Source: SXRF01 sp038043465 (GTDB taxonomy: Bacteria; Pseudomonadota; Alphaproteobacteria; Rickettsiales; SXRF01). From it: a stretch of 38,793 nt of DNA. Under the pieces are notes generated by a model that was not told the DNA's origin, ran no database searches, and was given only the letters and a program-made list of their open reading frames with translations. The stretch lies in the NCBI GenBank assembly GCA_038043465.1, contig JBBTBX010000022.1:1-38793 (forward strand), given 5' to 3'. This document shows positions 1 to 8,011 of this stretch, one piece after another (within the stretch, counting starts at the first letter, position 1; the number at the start of each line of letters is the position of its first letter). A program made the translations under genes and the position numbers.

Positions 1-190
1 TGGTGGTACTGGCTTTTGCTGTTTTGTTATTAAAAAGACTTTGAACAGGTTCTTAGAGCAAAAATGCTTGGAGAGCAGGAATGGCATAGTAAATTATCTG
101 CAATCTTCCAATCTTAACAAAGAAAGAGCTGAAACAGAATATGCTCATCTACTTTATGAATTTAAGGCACCCATGTTACCAAAATCATAC

Positions 191-1807
191 TCACCCTTTC
201 TTCTTCTTTGCCCCTTTCTTGGTTTCCTCGCGTTCTTTTTTGCGTTGGGCTACTACCAGCTTACGGTAATCTTCAAGATCGCCATTATATGGTTTGCAGG
301 TGCCATCGGCAACCAGCCACAGCCTATCTACCACTGAATCGACCAGATGCGGATCATGGCTTACCAGAATCACCGCGCCTTTATAATTATTGAGTGCCTG
401 CATCAGTGCTTCGCGCGCATCCATATCCAGATGGTTGGTCGGTTCATCGAGCAGCATGATATGCGGCGCGTCAAAGCTCATCAGGCAAAAAAGCAGGCGG
501 GCTTTTTCACCACCGGACAAATCACCAACCACAGTATCGGCTTTATGTTTATCAAAACCAAATTTGCTGAGGGCGGCGCGGATTTTTGATTCGGCAGTGC
601 CTTTAGGCATAGCTTCGCGCATCACCTCAAACGGTGTCTGTTCAACATTTAATTCATCGGTCTGGAACTGCGCGAAATATCCCACACGCAGCTTGCTGGA
701 TTTATGGATTTGTCCAGCTAGTGGTGGCAGACGACCGGAAAGTAATTTTATAAGTGTTGATTTACCGTTACCGTTAGCACCAAGCAAAGCAATGCGGTCA
801 TCAGCATCAATCCGCAGATCCAGCTTTTTTAAAACTGGTTTGCCAGCTTCATAACCAGCTTCGACATGTTCCAGCACCAGCATAGGCGATTTTTGTTCAT
901 CTGGCTCTGGAAATTCAAACGCCGTGACGCGGTCAGCCATAACCGCATCAACAATATCCATTTTCTGTATAGCCTTCAGGCGGCTTTGCGCTTGCCTTGC
1001 TTTGCTGGCAGTCGCGCCAAACCTGTCGATGAATTTCTGCATGTGGGCTTTTTGTGCCATTTGTTTTTCATGCAGTGCCTGTTGACCCAGCAATCTTTCC
1101 GCACGTTTGCGCTCAAATTCATCATAAGTCCCAGTATACATGGTAAGTTTTTTATTTTCCAGATGCGCTATGTGGGTTACGGTCTTATTCAGAATATCGC
1201 GATCATGGCTGATGATGACCAGTGTTTCTGTAAATTTCATCAGGTAATTTTCCAGCCATACCATCGCTTCAAAATCGAGATGGTTGGTTGGTTCATCAAG
1301 CAGCAGCAAATTAGGCTGGCAGAATAATACGGCAGCGAGTGCCACGCGCATCCGCCAGCCGCCGGAAAAATCGGAGATAGGGCTGTTCTGGGCTTCTTCA
1401 TTAAAACCAAGTCCGGCAAGGATGGTTGCAGCGCGGGCAGGTGCGTCATATGCGCCAATCTCTTCGAGCCTTTCGTAGATATAACCAATGCGCTCTGCAT
1501 CTTCGCAGGTTTCGGCTTCGGCGAGTAAGTTTGCTCTTTCGGTATCGGTCGCCAGCAATACATCAATGACCGGCGTATCATCTTCCGGTAAATCCTGACG
1601 CACCATCCCCAGCCTTGCGCCTTTAACCATGGTTATATCGCCGGCATCGGCGTGATATTCCTCGGATACCAGTTTGAACAAAGTAGATTTTCCTGTGCCA
1701 TTGGGCCCAACCAGCCCGACTTTCTGCCCAGCATTGATGCTGATGGAAGTATTATCGAGAAGAGTGCGACCAGCAATACGGAAAGTAAGGTTGTTTACGA
1801 AAAGCAT
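191..1807 (-). CDS. ABC-F family ATPase (duplicated ABC domain, no membrane domain)
   Basis: The 538-residue protein has two ABC ATPase domains in one chain and no transmembrane segment, which defines the ABC-F group of ribosome-associated translation factors. Seen: Walker A GPNGTGKS at about 34-41 and GANGNGKS at 343-350, signatures FSGGW (147-151) and LSGGE (430-434), and two DEPTNHLD Walker B/D-loop motifs (171-178, 454-461). A charged linker at about 225-295 matches the interdomain (P-site tRNA interaction) motif. The tail is very Lys-rich. Length fits the short YbiT-like members better than the longer Uup or YheS types. Inference: it acts on stalled or initiating ribosomes in the cytosol. 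It is transcribed divergently from the MarR-type gene at 1990, leaving about 180 AT-rich bases for promoters. The exact subfamily is not certain. Confidence 0.93.
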   Translation of the reverse strand: MLFVNNLTFRIAGRTLLDNTSISINAGQKVGLVGPNGTGKSTLFKLVSEEYHADAGDITMVKGARLGMVRQDLPEDDTPVIDVLLATDTERANLLAEAETCEDAERIGYIYERLEEIGAYDAPARAATILAGLGFNEEAQNSPISDFSGGWRMRVALAAVLFCQPNLLLLDEPTNHLDFEAMVWLENYLMKFTETLVIISHDRDILNKTVTHIAHLENKKLTMYTGTYDEFERKRAERLLGQQALHEKQMAQKAHMQKFIDRFGATASKARQAQSRLKAIQKMDIVDAVMADRVTAFEFPEPDEQKSPMLVLEHVEAGYEAGKPVLKKLDLRIDADDRIALLGANGNGKSTLIKLLSGRLPPLAGQIHKSSKLRVGYFAQFQTDELNVEQTPFEVMREAMPKGTAESKIRAALSKFGFDKHKADTVVGDLSGGEKARLLFCLMSFDAPHIMLLDEPTNHLDMDAREALMQALNNYKGAVILVSHDPHLVDSVVDRLWLVADGTCKPYNGDLEDYRKLVVAQRKKEREETKKGAKKKKG

Positions 1808-1989
1808 AGTGATTTTATAAGATATGTTATATTTTTAAAATTGAGTGGTATATGTAGAGATTTGCAAGTTTTTGTCTATCTATTAATTGTTTTAATTAAC
1901 ATATTTGGCTCAATAATAATGATTTAAACCAAATGTTAATATTTATGCTCTATGGTTACAGAAAATGTTAAGTATTTTGGGAGAGTGAT

Positions 1990-2451
1990 TTGAAACAGGT
2001 ATATACAGAGTCTATTTTACTTATAGAGCGGTTGCATCGCCGTTTCCTTGATGTTGTGAAGGCGGAGCTGGACAGGCTGAAGATTGATGACGTGAACAAC
2101 GTACAGACCCTGATTCTCTATAATATCAGCGGGGAACAGCTTACTATCGGCGAACTTACCAATCGTGGCTATTACCTCGGTTCAAATGTTTCCTATAACG
2201 TTAAGAAACTGGTGGAAAACGGCTATTTAGTACAGGAAAAAGCACCGCACGATAAACGCTCAACCCGCATTAAACTCTCGGAAAAAGCCGTTGATTTATG
2301 CAAAAAGATCGATGCCCTCTACCAGCGCAATATTGATGTATTATCTAAAGAAACCAGCGAGCCTGAGCTTTCCAGTCTTAATAAGACGTTGACTAGCCTA
2401 GAGAATTTCTGGACAAACTACATTAATAATATTCATAAAGTTAAGGACTAG
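1990..2451 (+). CDS. MarR-family winged-helix regulator, LdtR-like
   Basis: This 153-residue protein has the MarR-family winged-helix layout: an N-terminal dimerisation helix, a helix-turn-helix around residues 55-80 (GELTNRGYYLGSNVSYNVKK) and a wing containing the DKRSTRIKLSEKA segment, then C-terminal helices. The GSNVSYNVKKLVENGYL stretch resembles LdtR-type regulators of alphaproteobacteria, which in rhizobia and Liberibacter control an L,D-transpeptidase and stress tolerance; that target is not visible here. The start is TTG at 1990, preceded by GGGAGAG about 5 bases upstream; no in-frame ATG competes. The gene lies upstream of rpmB, but a separate rpmB promoter lies between them. Family assignment is firm; the regulated genes are unknown. 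Confidence 0.85.
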   Translation: MKQVYTESILLIERLHRRFLDVVKAELDRLKIDDVNNVQTLILYNISGEQLTIGELTNRGYYLGSNVSYNVKKLVENGYLVQEKAPHDKRSTRIKLSEKAVDLCKKIDALYQRNIDVLSKETSEPELSSLNKTLTSLENFWTNYINNIHKVKD

Positions 2452-2467
2452 TCATAGCAAAAACTGC

Positions 2468-2496
2468 TTGACTTGGAGGTGCGTGCGTCCTAGAAA
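2468..2496 (+). promoter_or_regulatory. sigma70-type promoter of rpmB
   Basis: A -35 box TTGACT (2468-2473) and a -10-like box TAGAAA (2491-2496) are separated by exactly 17 bases and lie 39 bases upstream of the rpmB start. It places rpmB (and the methyltransferase behind it) under its own control, apart from the regulator upstream. Confidence 0.6.
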
Positions 2497-2534
2497 TGCA
2501 GCCTCTTAAACTAAAAAAATCAGAAGGTAGTATT

Positions 2535-2831
2535 ATGTCAAGGCGTTGTTCGATTACTGGAGTAGGTTCTCAGTCAGGTAATAAAGTATCCCACTCTAAC
2601 CATAAGACCCGCACGCGTTTTATGCCTAATTTGCAGCATGTTTCCCTGCGCAGTGATGTCCTTGGCACTAACATTTCCTTGCGCGTAACCGCTGCTACCT
2701 TGCGTAGCATTGAGCATAATGGTGGGTTAGATGGTTATCTGCTCAGTCATTCTGCTACCAAAATGACTCCGGAAGCGGCAAAATTAAAGCGTCAGATTAA
2801 GAAAAAAGTTCTTTCTAAAGCTGCGGCATAA
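2535..2831 (+). CDS. rpmB: 50S ribosomal protein bL28
   Basis: The 98-residue product begins MSRRCSITG and carries the bL28 signature (NKVSHSNHKTRTRF, then LRVTAATLRSIEHNGGLDGYL). Its length and Lys-rich tail match alphaproteobacterial bL28, which is longer than the enterobacterial form. The start is the ATG at 2535, preceded by AGAAGG; the ATG at 2496 would add 13 residues foreign to the family and overlaps the -10 box of the likely promoter, so it is rejected. bL28 is a structural protein of the large ribosomal subunit. The stop codon TAA is followed by a single AAA codon and then the TTG start of the methyltransferase, in the same frame. Confidence 0.96.
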   Translation: MSRRCSITGVGSQSGNKVSHSNHKTRTRFMPNLQHVSLRSDVLGTNISLRVTAATLRSIEHNGGLDGYLLSHSATKMTPEAAKLKRQIKKKVLSKAAA

Positions 2832-2834
2832 AAA

Positions 2835-3566
2835 TTGGACAGTCTTGTCTATAACGAACATATAGAAAATGAGGAAACTCATTGGTGGTTCGTTGCCAGG
2901 CGCGCAATTACTAAACATCTACTCAATCATATAAAACTTCCTAAAAACGCTAAGATATTGGATCTCGGCTGTGGCTCAGGCGGTAATTTGCCAGTGCTTG
3001 CTGGGTATGGAGAAGTATTTGGCTGCGAAATGAATGATACTGTGCGTGAGCATAGCATAAAGCGTAATATTGCGACTGTTGCTTATGGTAAGCTTCCCGA
3101 TGAAATTCCCTTTGCTGACCAGAAATTTGATTTAATTGCTATGTTTGATGTGCTTGAGCATATCAAGGATGATCGCGCAGTTCTTTCTGCTGTACATGGG
3201 CGGTTATCGAGTGATGGAATATTGCTTATTACAGTTCCGGCGTTCCAGTTTCTGTTTTCACGGCATGATAAGTTGCATCATCATTTCCGCCGTTATAGTA
3301 AGAGTGAATTAAAAGAAATAGTCCAGACTGCGGGATTTAAAATAGAACGGTTGAATTACTGGAATTTCTTTTTATTCCCCGTTACCATTTTTGCAAGGAT
3401 ATTGGATTTGTTCGTTTCTTCCGATAAACCAGCTATTGGCAGCAAAATTCCGTCTGCGCCAATCAATAAATTTCTTACAAAATTAGCTTCGGCGGAACGT
3501 TATCTAGTTCCTTCCGTACCGCTTCCCTTTGGCGTTTCCCTGATATTAGTTGCAAGGAAAATTTAG
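2835..3566 (+). CDS. class I SAM-dependent methyltransferase
   Basis: The 243-residue protein has a Rossmann methyltransferase core: SAM-binding motif I ILDLGCGSGGN at about 41-51, the acidic residue ending the next strand (GCEMN), and FDLIAMFDVLEHI at about 102-114. An N-terminal HWWFVARR (16-23) and central HDKLHHHFRRYS are typical of a methyltransferase subgroup often found beside polyprenyl-sugar and other glycosyltransferase genes; a glycosyltransferase gene lies nearby on the other strand (3751-5628). The C-terminal third is hydrophobic (YWNFFLFPVTIF) and may touch the membrane. The start is TTG at 2835, one codon after the rpmB stop in the same frame, with no clear ribosome binding site, so reinitiation after rpmB is the likely mode of translation. 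Substrate unknown. Confidence 0.82.
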   Translation: MDSLVYNEHIENEETHWWFVARRAITKHLLNHIKLPKNAKILDLGCGSGGNLPVLAGYGEVFGCEMNDTVREHSIKRNIATVAYGKLPDEIPFADQKFDLIAMFDVLEHIKDDRAVLSAVHGRLSSDGILLITVPAFQFLFSRHDKLHHHFRRYSKSELKEIVQTAGFKIERLNYWNFFLFPVTIFARILDLFVSSDKPAIGSKIPSAPINKFLTKLASAERYLVPSVPLPFGVSLILVARKI

Positions 3567-3575
3567 GCGGAAATA

Positions 3576-3701
3576 TTAGCCCTGACGAGCTTTAAAGCGA
3601 GGGTTTTTCTTGTTAATAACGTAAACACGACCCTTGCGGCGAACAACGCGGCAATCTTTATCACGTTTCTTTGCAGATTTTAATGAACTCAGAACTTTCA
3701 T
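3576..3701 (-). CDS. rpmJ: 50S ribosomal protein bL36, zinc-free form
   Basis: Translating the reverse strand gives 41 residues, MKVLSSLKSAKKRDKDCRVV followed by RRKGRVYVINKKNPRFKARQG. This is the longer bL36 paralogue type that lacks the CxxC...H zinc ligands; only one Cys is present. A GAAGGG ribosome binding site lies 7 bases upstream of the ATG. The gene converges with the methyltransferase, with 9 bases between the stop codons, and lies downstream of the glycosyltransferase on the same strand. bL36 is the smallest protein of the large subunit. It is too short for most gene-length cut-offs and easily missed. Confidence 0.95.
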   Translation of the reverse strand: MKVLSSLKSAKKRDKDCRVVRRKGRVYVINKKNPRFKARQG

Positions 3702-3750
3702 ACAAATACCCTTCAATACCTTCAAATTAGCAGGGGCGTTTTATACCTAC

Positions 3751-5628
3751 TTAATATTGCTTCGTCAATGGTATTGTTAGCAAATTCTGCCTTGTGGCAG
3801 TATTTTGCATATGTTTGTATAAACCGTGGGTAGTTTTTTCCCAAAAATGAGGTTTTACAATGAGTTGGTATAGGGCTTTGTAACTCGCTATAGAATGTAG
3901 CAGCAGGTAGAAAGGATAGAAAAAACCGGTAATTTTATACTTGATTGACGATTCAGGTTTGAAAGAAACACAGCCAATCATCATAACCCAGTGTATTATG
4001 AAATTAAGCATAAGATTATTAATAGTCAGCCATATCAGCCATTCAGGAAGCCAGTTTTGTGCCAGTTCAGGAGGCAAAATCCACCATAATAATGCCAGTG
4101 ACCACAATATAGGAGCGGTGAGGAAGGTTAAGCTGGAGAAGCCAACGAAGAATTGAAATCCCCAGAAGCTTTTAGCACCTAGAGTTTTATATAATTTGAT
4201 TGGGCTGCGCATATGCACCAGCCAGGTCTGCATGTAGCCTTTAATCCAACGGGAGCGTTGCCTTATCCATGCGTGAATTTCAGTCGGCGATTCTTCCATC
4301 GTCCATGAATCAATCATTTCCGTGCGAAATCCTCGTGCTGAAAGCCGCACGCCCAAATCGGCATCTTCAGTTACATTATAGGCATCCCATTCACCAAGTT
4401 CCTTTAAATGCGCTAGTGAAATATGGTTACTTGTGCCACCAAGTGGTAACGGGATGCCCAAACGTGAAAGCCCATGCAGCATGACAGAAAACAATGCTCT
4501 ATATTCCAGAGAAAAAGATCTGGTTAGCCAGTTATAGTCAGCATTATAATAATTAAGTCGTGCTTGCAGGCACACTATATCATCTGGTCTGCTGCGGAAG
4601 GTGGCGATGGATTTTTTCAGTTGTAGCTTGTCAGGTATGTCATCGGCATCAAATACCGTAACATATTCACCACGGGCAAAACGCAGAGCATAATTACAGG
4701 CTTTTGGTTTGGTACGAAGTTTACTATAGGGAACGCGGATAATTTCAAAATTATGGTTTGGTTTTAATTTCAAAGCCATATTAAGCGTCTCATAATCATC
4801 AGCTTCCAATACCAGTTTAATATCCATTTTCTCTGGCGGATAATCTATATCTTGAATGGCGGATAGCAGATTTGCGAGGCTTTCCGCTTCTTTATACATG
4901 GGAACCAGTATTGTATAAACCGGCAGGCTGGCATCATCTAATTTATTCAGCACTTCGTCCCACTCCACCCGTCTATTTTGTTTGCAGCCTTGCGTAAAAA
5001 TCAGCATTTTCACTAACATACTGACAAAATAGGAAATGCTGCAGAAGGCAACAAACAGCATGCTGCTTTGCAAAGGGAATATAGCAATCAGGCAAACTGC
5101 AATAATAAGGAATATACAGAGCAGTTTTTTAGTAACCGGTGAGGCGGTGACCATAGCTGATGATTCAGGGCTTTGTTGCCAGAGGGAGAGTTTGCTGTCT
5201 TCTTCCAGAAACCTGCCGAATACCCGCTCGATTGTAATGCGTATATCCAGAGGAGACGTGATAACGATTTCTGCATTTTCGCCAAATCTTTCCTCAATCC
5301 ACCGCATGGTTTCGTCTGAGTATTCAGTTATCGCGATTATTATTTTTCCGTTTTTCAGTTTCCAGGGGATTGCCCGCAGACGGATATAATCATCTATATT
5401 AACGGTGGTAAGTAAATTATCATCAGGATGATCTTCCAGCAGATTTACAAAAGGAAGGTCGTAATGTTCAGCAAGAGCCGTGTATAATTCAAGGTAGGTC
5501 ATAATGCCCTCCGAGATGATTATGTCGCCTAATCGGCTGTGGCTGTGGCTTTGTACGGAAAGCACATGTTCAAGCTGCGCATCAGACAGGAGACCGCGGG
5601 CGCGGAGAATTTCTCCTATCTGATTCAT
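3751..5628 (-). CDS. membrane GT2 glycosyltransferase with N-terminal MshEN (c-di-GMP-type) domain
   Basis: The 625-residue protein joins two modules. Residues 1-140 form an MshEN/GspE_N domain with two tandem 24-residue motifs: QIGEILRARGLL... at 3-26 and RLGDIIISEGIM... at 32-55; such pairs bind cyclic di-GMP in MshE and NfrB. The first motif has Gln-Ile where Arg/Lys-Leu is usual, so binding must be tested. Two membrane segments follow (about 168-188 and 190-211), then a processive-type GT2 domain: EADD (275-278), DADD (327-330), TED (420-422) and QRSRW (457-461), the metal, acceptor and Q-x-x-R-W motifs of cellulose/hyaluronan/PNAG-type synthases. More membrane segments fill residues about 490-600. 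Start and upstream stop overlap as TGATG, so it is translationally coupled to the outer-membrane protein gene. Inference: a c-di-GMP-gated polysaccharide synthase. The product is unknown. Confidence 0.87.
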   Translation of the reverse strand: MNQIGEILRARGLLSDAQLEHVLSVQSHSHSRLGDIIISEGIMTYLELYTALAEHYDLPFVNLLEDHPDDNLLTTVNIDDYIRLRAIPWKLKNGKIIIAITEYSDETMRWIEERFGENAEIVITSPLDIRITIERVFGRFLEEDSKLSLWQQSPESSAMVTASPVTKKLLCIFLIIAVCLIAIFPLQSSMLFVAFCSISYFVSMLVKMLIFTQGCKQNRRVEWDEVLNKLDDASLPVYTILVPMYKEAESLANLLSAIQDIDYPPEKMDIKLVLEADDYETLNMALKLKPNHNFEIIRVPYSKLRTKPKACNYALRFARGEYVTVFDADDIPDKLQLKKSIATFRSRPDDIVCLQARLNYYNADYNWLTRSFSLEYRALFSVMLHGLSRLGIPLPLGGTSNHISLAHLKELGEWDAYNVTEDADLGVRLSARGFRTEMIDSWTMEESPTEIHAWIRQRSRWIKGYMQTWLVHMRSPIKLYKTLGAKSFWGFQFFVGFSSLTFLTAPILWSLALLWWILPPELAQNWLPEWLIWLTINNLMLNFIIHWVMMIGCVSFKPESSIKYKITGFFYPFYLLLHSIASYKALYQLIVKPHFWEKTTHGLYKHMQNTATRQNLLTIPLTKQY

Positions 5629-6440
5629 CAGAATTCCTTGCTTATGGCGAGTAAACCGCCATCACCACTACCAGTGTTACGTCCAGCGACGTTGGTGAAT
5701 GCACCAACTTGCAATGAGATACTGTCATAAATTTTATACATGCCGGATATTTGCAGCTTGGTGAGGTCGTAATCATCACTTGAGGACTGGGTAAATATTG
5801 CAGAATTATTGCCTGTGACCATCCTAGTATGAAAAACCTGTGAGAGTATTTTGGTTTTATTAGTTACTGAAATTCCAGCTGTGGCAGAAAATTTTAGTTG
5901 GTCACGTGGTGTGCCTAAGCGATGCCTATAGCCGCTATCAACATTGATAAAATGATCAAGTCCTCGATATTTAAAACCATATCCGACAGCTAATGTCAGA
6001 CCGGAATCAAAGTTGTTATTACCAATTTTTGGTGTATCTGTCTTATCATCCAGGCTGGGTAATTTTACCATCGGTTCCAGGGAAAATACCCAACTATCTT
6101 TTTCCAATAAACGCACCCTTGCAAAAAATTCGCTGTCGCCAATTCCCCAGTTGATATCCCCATTCTGTGAAGCTCTCTCCACAAACAGATTTGCGCCAAT
6201 GGTGAGCCAATCCCTGAGACCATATTCTATATATGGATTTAATTCATATTTAGCATAGCTGTTTATTGGTTGTGTGTTTCCAGAATTATCGAAATATTTA
6301 TCAGTGGAATAATAGGAAAAATTCTGGATTAGCAATCCTTTCCCCTGACTTTTAGTCCATGCTCCGGCATAGGAAAAATTGGGCAACAGACACAAAGTAA
6401 AGACAATCAACTTTATTTTGTGCAGATTGTTAACCAACAT
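5628..6440 (-). CDS. exported outer-membrane beta-barrel-like protein
   Basis: The 270-residue protein starts with a signal peptide (MLVNNLHKIKLIVFTLCLL..., likely cleaved after SYA at about 26). The rest alternates polar and hydrophobic residues in many short strands rich in Tyr, Gly and Asn, for example YELNPYIEYGLRDWLTIGANL and TLAVGYGFKYRGLDHFINV, and it ends in Phe (ISKEF), as outer-membrane barrels do. I do not recognise a named family. Its stop codon overlaps the glycosyltransferase start (TGATG), so both are made from one transcript. Inference: it could be an export pore or outer-membrane partner for the polymer made by the glycosyltransferase. The start is ATG 6440 with GGAAAG 12 bases upstream, a rather long spacing. 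Confidence 0.75.
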   Translation of the reverse strand: MLVNNLHKIKLIVFTLCLLPNFSYAGAWTKSQGKGLLIQNFSYYSTDKYFDNSGNTQPINSYAKYELNPYIEYGLRDWLTIGANLFVERASQNGDINWGIGDSEFFARVRLLEKDSWVFSLEPMVKLPSLDDKTDTPKIGNNNFDSGLTLAVGYGFKYRGLDHFINVDSGYRHRLGTPRDQLKFSATAGISVTNKTKILSQVFHTRMVTGNNSAIFTQSSSDDYDLTKLQISGMYKIYDSISLQVGAFTNVAGRNTGSGDGGLLAISKEF

Positions 6441-6587
6441 CTTGCTAGTAATCTTTCCAAGAAAAAATATTAGAATTAATAACGTGCCATACTTTGGTTG
6501 ATAATATTTCAGGAATATAATTTTCTAAAAAATTCCCTTTTCGATATACTATAATATTTTATCGGTGTCTATTTCTTAATAGAAACT

Positions 6588-6650
6588 CATTCTGACTAAT
6601 AATTTTACACATGCCTTGTGTTAATCATCATACCAGCGTAGTCAGGAATG
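6588..6650. repeat. imperfect inverted repeat in the 289-base gap between two minus-strand operons
   Basis: CATTCTGACTA (6588-6598) and TAGTCAGGAATG (6639-6650) pair except for one extra G. The arms enclose about 40 AT-rich bases. The gap 6441-6729 holds the end of the atp transcript and the promoter region of the barrel/glycosyltransferase pair; otherwise I see no gene in it. It could be a terminator-like hairpin or the remains of a small palindromic element. Confidence 0.4.
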
Positions 6651-6729
6651 ACATGCAGTATGTATGAAATTTATTCAGAAGGTGATTTACCGAAAGATAA
6701 CAACGTGCAAGAGCTAAATGATAAATGCT

Positions 6730-7218
6730 CTAATGAATTTTCTGTTCAATATCAGAAATTGCAGATTTTATAAACTCGTCCTGTGGCATTTTGTTTGCCT
6801 GTCCCTTAATTACAGTTCTTGCGGTGTCCAGCGCCATATTCACAATGCGACTACGCACATCAGCGATAGCAGCAGCTTCTTCCTGCGCAATTTTGTCAGT
6901 AGCCTGTTTAATACGGGAATCAAGGACATTTTTTATCTCGGCTTGTGCGTGCAGGCTATTTGTCTCAGCATCGGCACGGGCTTTAGCCAGAATGTTTTCT
7001 GCTTCTTTAGAAAATTCAGCCTGCTTCTGTTTGTAAAGAGCAAGAGTTTCTTCCGCTTCTATCCTAAGACTACGAGCTGCTTCCAGCTCTTGTTTTATCT
7101 GCGCTGACCTTTTATCCAGAACAGAAAAAAGTAACGATGTGATTTTTTTAGCTGACAGGAAAACAAACAGCACAAAAGATACAGCTACCCAGAATTTTGG
7201 CTCAGAAAAATCAAACAT
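6730..7218 (-). CDS. atpF: F0F1 ATP synthase subunit b
   Basis: The 162-residue protein begins MFDFSEPKFWVAVSFVLFVF, a single N-terminal membrane anchor, and continues as a long charged helix (about residues 35-150), the layout of the b subunit that forms the peripheral stalk linking F0 to F1. The ATG at 7218 is chosen because AGAAGG lies 8 bases upstream and the anchor then begins at residue 5; an upstream in-frame start at 7263 adds 15 polar residues and lacks support. The start overlaps the stop of the b' gene by 8 bases. It is the last gene of the F0 cluster, and no F1 genes follow, as expected for alphaproteobacteria, where F0 and F1 operons are separate. Confidence 0.92.
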   Translation of the reverse strand: MFDFSEPKFWVAVSFVLFVFLSAKKITSLLFSVLDKRSAQIKQELEAARSLRIEAEETLALYKQKQAEFSKEAENILAKARADAETNSLHAQAEIKNVLDSRIKQATDKIAQEEAAAIADVRSRIVNMALDTARTVIKGQANKMPQDEFIKSAISDIEQKIH

Positions 7219-7714
7219 TTGTTTTTCCTTCTGATAATTTTGCAGAGGAGAAAGCCTTCTCAAGTTGTTCAGGGTTTGGAGAATGGTTCGTCAGCTTTTC
7301 CACAATAAGAGAGGAAAATTCAAGGGTAAACGGCATTAATGAGTCCATTATTTCCTTCTTTTTACTGGAGATGACGGTAATGGCGTTAGCGGATTGAACA
7401 GCCATCTGAGCATCAAGAGCTTTGGTTGCTTCTTCTGCCCTTGCTTTATTGGCGACTTCTGCCTCGGTCATTAAAACCCTCGCTGATTCGCGAGATTTTG
7501 CCAAGGTTTCTTCATAGGAAAGCTTGGCTTGCTCGGCACTTGTTTTAAATTCCTGTGCAGCATTCAGATCGCCTTCTATTGTGCTTTTGCGAGTGGCAAT
7601 AACACCTTGGAGAGGCGGTAATATAATTCGCGACAGCAGCATATATAAAATGGTAAAGCATACGAACAGCCAGAATAGCTGGGATGCGAACCATGTAGGA
7701 TCTAATTGCGGCAC
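7211..7714 (-). CDS. atpG: F0F1 ATP synthase subunit b'
   Basis: The 167-residue protein starts MPQLDPTWFASQLFWLFVCF, the usual opening of the b' subunit of phototrophs and alphaproteobacteria, with one membrane span (about 10-30) followed by a long Ala/Glu/Lys-rich coiled coil. It pairs with subunit b as a heterodimeric peripheral stalk. It lies between atpE and atpF on the same strand and overlaps atpF by 8 bases. The symbol atpG is used for b' in several alphaproteobacterial genomes, but the same symbol names the gamma subunit elsewhere; atpF2 or atpX are also in use. Confidence 0.92.
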   Translation of the reverse strand: MPQLDPTWFASQLFWLFVCFTILYMLLSRIILPPLQGVIATRKSTIEGDLNAAQEFKTSAEQAKLSYEETLAKSRESARVLMTEAEVANKARAEEATKALDAQMAVQSANAITVISSKKKEIMDSLMPFTLEFSSLIVEKLTNHSPNPEQLEKAFSSAKLSEGKTNV

Positions 7715-7741
7715 AGGAAATACCTTACTAAACTAAATAAA

Positions 7742-7975
7742 TTAACCTTTAATGATGAACACTACTACGAACGCAAGTAGTCCCATTAATTCCGCGAAAG
7801 CTGCACCAATAAATGCAGGAACCATCAATTGTGATTTTGCGGATGGGTTACGTGCTATACCCTGAAGCAGTGCAGAAAAAATATTTCCTACCCCGATAGC
7901 AGCTCCCAAAAATCCAAGAGCGCAAAGCCCCATACCAATAAATTTCAATCCATCAGCAACTGTACTTACTTCCAT
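7742..7975 (-). CDS. atpE: F0F1 ATP synthase subunit c (proteolipid)
   Basis: The 77-residue protein is a two-helix hairpin. Helix 1 holds LGFLGAAIGVGNIFSALLQG, the polar loop is ARNPSAK (41-47), and helix 2 holds FAELMGLLAFVVVF with the ion-binding carboxylate Glu62. Helix 1 lacks the Gln and helix 2 the Ser/Thr pattern of sodium-type rings, so a proton-driven ring is expected. The length matches alphaproteobacterial c subunits. The gene lies between atpB and the b' gene, all on the same strand with short gaps. The c-ring turns in the inner membrane as protons pass at the interface with subunit a. Confidence 0.96.
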   Translation of the reverse strand: MEVSTVADGLKFIGMGLCALGFLGAAIGVGNIFSALLQGIARNPSAKSQLMVPAFIGAAFAELMGLLAFVVVFIIKG

Positions 7976-8011
7976 AGTTATTATCCTTTTAGGTTTAGTA
8001 GGTTAAAAAAA

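Noticed and set aside
2..337. An open frame on the plus strand from the window edge to 337, possibly the end of a gene entering from the left.
   Set aside because: It would overlap the well-supported ABC-F gene by 147 bases on the opposite strand, and its last third is plainly antisense to that gene. The first 50 codons could be coding, but there is no family match to support it.
420..430. Runs of short direct repeats as a CRISPR array anywhere in the window.
   Set aside because: No regularly spaced repeat-spacer pattern was found; the four dispersed elements are kilobases apart and differ in palindrome sequence.
2496..2534. An upstream ATG giving bL28 13 more residues.
   Set aside because: The extra residues are absent from the family, and this ATG overlaps the -10 box of the likely promoter; ATG 2535 has a proper AGAAGG.
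5036..5389. Plus-strand open frame of 117 codons inside the glycosyltransferase gene.
   Set aside because: No ribosome binding site or recognisable motif; the opposite strand has full GT2 and MshEN motifs.
6690..6712. ACCGAAAGATAAC looked like a fifth copy of the core hairpin.
   Set aside because: The GAAAATCG/CGATTTT arms and the CGC/GCG hairpin are missing.
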